Origin: Pisaster brevispinus
Taxonomy: Eukaryota > Echinodermata > Asteroidea > Forcipulatida > Asteriidae
Assembly: GCA_023634235.1 (NCBI GenBank)
Contig: JAMKCF010000002.1
Location: 2,939,001 to 3,003,000, forward strand
Direction: 5' to 3'
DNA length: 64,000 nt
Shown: positions 59,098 to 64,000 of the stretch, piece after piece
Layout of the letters: each line of letters starts with the position of its first letter
How positions within the stretch are numbered: the stretch's first letter is position 1
Position numbers and translations under genes: made by a program
The notes under the pieces: model-generated
Databases searched by the model: none
Seen by the model: the letters and a program-made list of their open reading frames with translations, nothing else
What the model was told of the DNA's origin: nothing

Positions 59098-60540
59098 GGT
59101 CAATAGTACATCTTGAATTCAAATATTTAAGACGTTTCAAAGTCACTAAAACAAACGCTAATTTCCGCACGACTTCTTTCGTTCCCTCAGACCACGGTTG
59201 TTTTTCTAGTCAAAATTTATTTTTCGCGGTAGGTTTAAAGAGCGCCGCCAAGCGTCGGTAAAATTATTTGCTGAAACATCGAATGTGGTCTGCAGTGTGC
59301 TATGGGCCCCTACTTGATTGTTTTGATCAAGTCTCTCGCCCTCTTGAACTATAATCAAACATATTTTGGTGGAAACTAAACTTCCATATTCCATAAAATG
59401 TTCATTTTGCACTCTTTAATGTGATAATTTCAATGTTTCTAAAACTATTTACATGCAGACAATTGTTTTTACACTGCATTCTTTTTATGTTGATACCCAT
59501 GCCTGACATCCTTACGGACTGTGAAAGGGGTAACCCTGTTTCAGCCCCAGGAATAGGTAACAATGTGCCCCTGGTGGCAGTTGATTTGGGTCGGTAGCCA
59601 ACAAAATCAGTTTAAGTGTAGCCCTCACCTTGAAGTGGCCGTCCGTGGCCTTGTGATGCTAGGCGATCTCTCATTAAAAAAAATAATAACATAAATTAAA
59701 AAGTAGGCCTCTGTGTGGAGCGTTCCACAAGCAATTCATACATAAAAGTAGCGCCTCTCCCCCTCTCTTTCTTTGCCCCTCCCCTCCTCTCTCTGTCTTG
59801 ATGAAGACGATCAGAACATACTGATCGAAACGTCGAGTTAAACCACCGGTCACATCAAACCTTAGTTTAAAGAATGTTTTTCCATTGTATCAAGCTCAAC
59901 TTTTTAAAGTAATGAAAATAGTTTCCTAACTAATGCTCTTACCACAACCTCAATTCGACAGCAAGAAAGAAGAGGAAGAAGAAGAAAGGAAAAGATTGTT
60001 TTCCCCTACAACACCCGAGTCCTCTTTGGCGCATCAACCATTGTGAATTACACACAAAAGTAGCAGAAATACAAATCCTCCATCGTGACCAGCGGGTTAT
60101 TATTTTGTCACATTACACCATTCAGAAAATGAACATGGTTTACTGTTACTTTTTATCTATTAAAAAATTTCAGTAATAGATTGTGGTGTGCCTCGAAGCT
60201 ATGCCGTAACAAGAGACGGATTTTTTTTGTCCAGAAGAAAATTCTATTACCGTCATTTTGTTTTCATCACAAACGATTTGTATTCACGTTTCAATGCGAG
60301 AGGTTGAACGGAAGATTATTCTTTTACGTCAGTCATGGAGTCGGTCTTAATTCGGGGCCCAGAGGTGCATTTGAAGAAAACTATTCAATGCATCCAACAC
60401 GTCCCAAAGAAAGAGGAAGCAAACAAGAGGAAGCAGCAAGAAAAAACCCAACACAAAAGTGACACATGGAGTCAACAACGATTGCACCAAAATAATGACA
60501 TCACCTAACATTTTTAGCGAGGTTTGCATAGAACTCTCTC
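59098..60540. other. REV7 5' flank, no gene recognised
   Basis: Presumed TATA-less promoter and 5' UTR of REV7 just beyond 59097. The rest is AT-rich with a (CTCC)-rich tract (59755-59790) and a GAAACGTCGAGTT repeat end (59800-59860). The frame at 60181 has no recognisable similarity. Confidence 0.4.
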
Positions 60541-60715
60541 CATGAGTTGTGGTGGTTCTGAAAAGGTTATAGTTTTTTTTTTAACAACTCGACGTTACGA
60601 CCAGATGCTCTGATTGTCTCTAGGAGAATGAATCTCCTGCATTCCCCGTAGACGATCAGAGCATACTGATCTAAACATCGAGTTGTTAAACCACAAGTCA
60701 CACCACAGAGGGAGT
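60540..60715. repeat. Inverted repeat with CGACGTT / AACATCG core
   Basis: GTTTAACAACTCGATG-type arms: AACAACTCGACGTT then CAGATGCTCTGATTGTC, mirrored by GACGATCAGAGCAT and ATCGAGTTGTT. Single arms occur at 2175-2230, 46480-46550 and 59800-59860 (GAAACGTCGAGTT). Confidence 0.65.
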
Positions 60716-60772
60716 TTTATGCAGGCCTACATGGTGGCTCAGCCGCAAACCTCACTAATTGTATTCCCACCA

Positions 60773-61061
60773 GGGCCCAATTTCATAGCACTGCTTAACG
60801 GTAAGCAAATTTTCGTGCTAACTATAGCAGACAAATTTGCTTACGCGTAAGCGTATTTCACAGGTTAGCAAGAAAATTAGGCAGCCATCTTGAGCATTCA
60901 CCATGGATTTGCATTGTTACGTCATTGTTATTCATTTTCATACAGTAAGCACCGGAAGAATAGCATGCCTTTTCATGTGCTTACGGTTAGCTGCGCTATG
61001 AAATGGAAATCGCACAGTAAGCATAAAATCGGCCGTTAAGCAGCTCTATGAAATTGGGCCC
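60773..61061. mobile_element. GGGCCC palindromic MITE, copy 7
   Basis: Longest copy, ends GGGCCCAATTTCATAGCACT and TCTATGAAATTGGGCCC, upstream of REV7. Confidence 0.85.
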
Positions 61062-62930
61062 AGGCCACACCATGAAATGTTCAAAATCTGACTAATCAGC
61101 CAACACCCAAACAAACCAACAAACAAACAAACAAACATAAAAATCAAAAGTTTGCATCCCTTTCCCCGCAAAAATCACACAGCATGACAGCGAAGTCAAC
61201 CATTTAAAAAAACAACAACAAGACACTAGAAGAAAAAAATGGCTGTAAATGTTCAATATTAATATTAGCAGTGTTTTAATGACGTCATACCCGCACAATT
61301 ACAAGCAAAAGTATGTACAAAAAGAGTATTATAACAGTGTTAACTGTTATGAACATTTACAAAATATATCTCCATTACAGTATTGGAAAGATGATTGAAG
61401 TTGAGTTTATTCCCATGTTTTATTATTATTAGAAGTCCAGAATAAAAATGCATATATCGAGGGGAAGGACCACAGTTTTTTGTCAGTATTTCACTCAAAT
61501 TTGGTTGCAAATTTTCACCATTATGAAACACACCCCACCCCGAACAAGCAAACCAACCCCAAAACACCCTTTCATGGTGTGGATAGTTTTTTTATAAGAA
61601 AGAAACTGATTTGTAAAAAGGTGATTACTCATTTCGAAATCATAAATCTTGATGATGAATTATTACCGCATGCCCCTTTCCTTTAGAATCAATACATTTA
61701 AGACAGAAATATACCGAACATTTTAATTCAGCCAATGACTGTACACCTAAAAGCACAATGTCTACATAATTTACTTTTACCGAGGTGCAGCCATCTTATT
61801 TTCCCCTTCCACTCAACTCAATGTGCCCAAAATGAGGCTGGGCAGATAATAGTCTGGTTTCCTTATTAAGAAATGACAGTTGAACTTTCAGTATCATTGT
61901 ACTCTCTAGAATTGACCCCGAGTCCGTATCCACGGGGGCCTGACAGATGTCTTGGTCAAGTCGACCCGGAAAATGGTTAAAAGAAAAAAGTTTTTTTGAC
62001 CCAGATTCTGCGTCAGTTTGACCCCTTTCCGGGTCATTTTGGACACGGAGACCTGGCCTCACTGACCAATAAATGGGTCACGCCCACACAGGACCTGCAA
62101 TCTGGGTCAATTCTGACTCGGGAGTTTTTCGGAGTGTACCATGGTACCCGACGTGAGTTGTAAATAAAGAACGTAGTCAATTATTTGGGCGAGTATTAAT
62201 ACACATACGATGGCTAAAAAAAAAGGTATCTGACTGGTTCGTGAGGGATATAGCGGTGTGTGGGAGGCGGGGGCAAGTCGGATACTTCGATTTTATTTAG
62301 GGGCACAGCTTTCCCCCCAGTATTATAAGGGCATCTCTACGAGAGATTATTACAAAATTATGCCAGAATAAATTTAAGAGCGGTACCAGGACAAAGATTA
62401 GGGGCATTTGGGGGGGGGGGGGGTGACCCGGTGGCTCTGTGAAGTGTCAGACCTGGAAGGGGAGGGTAGGGGGAGGGTTACAATCCATGGATTTGCTATA
62501 AATTTTGAAAACTGTTAGAGTGACAACATGTCCCGATACAAGCAAGTACAAACTGTTATGACATAATTATCCTGCAGGTAGAGTCAGGCCCCTTGCTTTC
62601 TTTACTTGCTTTAACAAAAAAATAAATAGACACATAAATAATATTAGTAATAAATAAACAAAGGTTATTTACATTCATTGTTCAGAAACTGATGGTACCG
62701 TTATTATTTCCCTTGCTAGCTGTCTAATTAAATATTTACACTACTGTCACGTTTACATTTCTGAATAATCCGAGATCATTTCAACCAAACGGTTTTGGAG
62801 ATTCACAATAGTGCGCCACCAAGAGTTTGGGCTCCGTGTATAGGTCATTTTCAAACACAACAGTTTATGGCCTGGTTCCCTGTCTTTATCTATCAGACAC
62901 CGGTGTAATAATTCAATTGAGATAGTCGGT
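61062..62930. other. No gene recognised
   Basis: (CAAA)n run near 61110-61136 and a G run near 62410. A stretch at 61905-62130 repeats GACCCGG and GGGTCA motifs in both orientations (GAATTGACCCCGAGTC against GGGTCAATTCTGACTCGGG) and may be another foldback element. Frames here lack similarity or splice context. Confidence 0.4.
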
Positions 62931-62935
62931 TTGTG

Positions 62936-63256
62936 TTTCAAACCATCAAAATGCCCGTTGAAGACACCAAAAAAAGGTCAAAGGTACATGACCATCGAGT
63001 CCTGGCCGGTATTTGTGTCAAACCATTGAAGACACCAGTTGAAAGGTCAACGGTGCTTGTCCATCCCATGGTTGGAGAAAGCCGGTATGTGTGCAAACTA
63101 TTGAAAACTCCAGGCAAAAGGTCAAAGGTACCTGGTTTGAGAGGGCCGGTATTTATTTTGTGTGCAACCACTGTGGACACCAGGCGAAAAGGTCAAAGGT
63201 GCTTGTCCATCGATCCCAGGCAGTTGCATGATGGCTTTGGAAGGCCGGGATCCGGG
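62936..63256 (+). repeat. Imperfect 71-92-bp tandem repeat, four copies
   Basis: Four units each carry CAAACCATTGAAGACACC-like, AAAGGTCAAAGGT, CTTGTCCATC and GGCCGGTATTTGTG elements. This keeps a 146-codon frame open, which I attribute to the repeat and not to a gene. Confidence 0.75.
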
Positions 63257-64000
63257 CGTCAATCACGAGCTTTGCTCATCCTCAGACGACAGTTGATGTG
63301 TTGCAGTCTGAAACTTCCAAGCCTCCCTCCCATCAAAAGCATTAACATTACCCACAAGAGAAAACCCAAATGATACGCCGTCAAGATAAGTTCAATTTCT
63401 CCAAGGTGAATGAACTCCGTCTTGTATTCTTACAAAGACGTTCTATTTTCAAACCCTGAAAAACACCTGTACACGATTTAAATCAATTTAATTATAATAC
63501 AGAAAGTGACCAGAAAGGTAAAATAATGGTAAATCACCGACTCTTGGGGGTGGGGTACACTGTTATAAATTGTCTAGTTGTAATAAAAAGAACCCGTAGT
63601 CTGAACCTAAAATTGCGAGCATTTTACCAAAGCAGGTGTTTGCTATAGTGCTCCGAACTTACGGAGTGTCTACTAATTTTTCACTAAGCTATTTGATGAG
63701 CAGATTGCTTTTAACAAATTGTCTCTGCTAATAGCAGGGAACCAGTCACAAATAATGTACACCTGACGTGAAATTTCGATTGGTAAACTCTTTGTGCTCA
63801 GCAATACAGTATTTTGTTTGCGATTGACAACTTAACTGTATGCACATCATGAGACTAGCCACACAATTTTTAGCAAACACATCTTTTGTAGTTGTCACAG
63901 TAATTCATTTTACAATTTTTTTTTTGCTACAGCAAATCTGTGACTGCAGTTTATAAAAGTTAAGCATCGGTAGTTGTTTTATAGCAAAATAATTTATAGT

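Noticed and set aside
62933..63373. 146-codon open frame
   Set aside because: Composed of four imperfect tandem DNA repeats; composition and lack of similarity argue against a gene.

Overview
This is eukaryotic nuclear DNA: AT-rich, intron-rich and dense in short interspersed repeats, with no bacterial-style operons. Three spliced genes can be read exon by exon with GT-AG junctions and consistent phases. The protein divergence, the presence of an animal isopentenyl phosphate kinase, and the many tRNA-derived SINEs and palindromic MITEs suggest a marine invertebrate deuterostome. An echinoderm such as a sea star is my best guess, but it is an inference and not proven.

Layout. (1) 1-13274: no exon recognised; presumably intron of the mTOR gene, filled with repeats. 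(2) 13275-37155, plus strand: 17 coding exons giving the C-terminal 611 residues of the mTOR kinase (end of FAT, FRB, kinase, regulatory insert, FATC). The introns hold two minisatellites (42 bp and 21 bp), an apparently exon-derived tandem array, SINEs, MITEs and a dead LINE fragment. (3) 37156-44660: mTOR 3' flank, palindromic satellites, a possible small intronless gene at 42685-43020 with a CRE and CCAAT box upstream, and a LINE remnant. (4) 44665-48767, plus strand: a five-exon isopentenyl phosphate kinase (IPK) of 303 residues; its stop codon lies inside a MITE. (5) 51431-59097, minus strand: an eight-exon MAD2L2/REV7 gene of 219 residues, convergent with IPK. (6) 59098-64000: REV7 upstream flank and repeats, no gene recognised.

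The three genes do not form a pathway. mTOR is the nutrient-sensing kinase of TORC1/2. IPK makes isopentenyl diphosphate from isopentenyl phosphate. REV7 is a HORMA adaptor for translesion polymerase zeta and end protection. No novel multi-gene system is evident. The unusual content is in the non-coding DNA: exon-like sequence amplified in an mTOR intron, a near-perfect 87-bp hairpin just after the IPK 5' splice site, a MITE-supplied stop codon, and layered repeat insertions whose order can be read.
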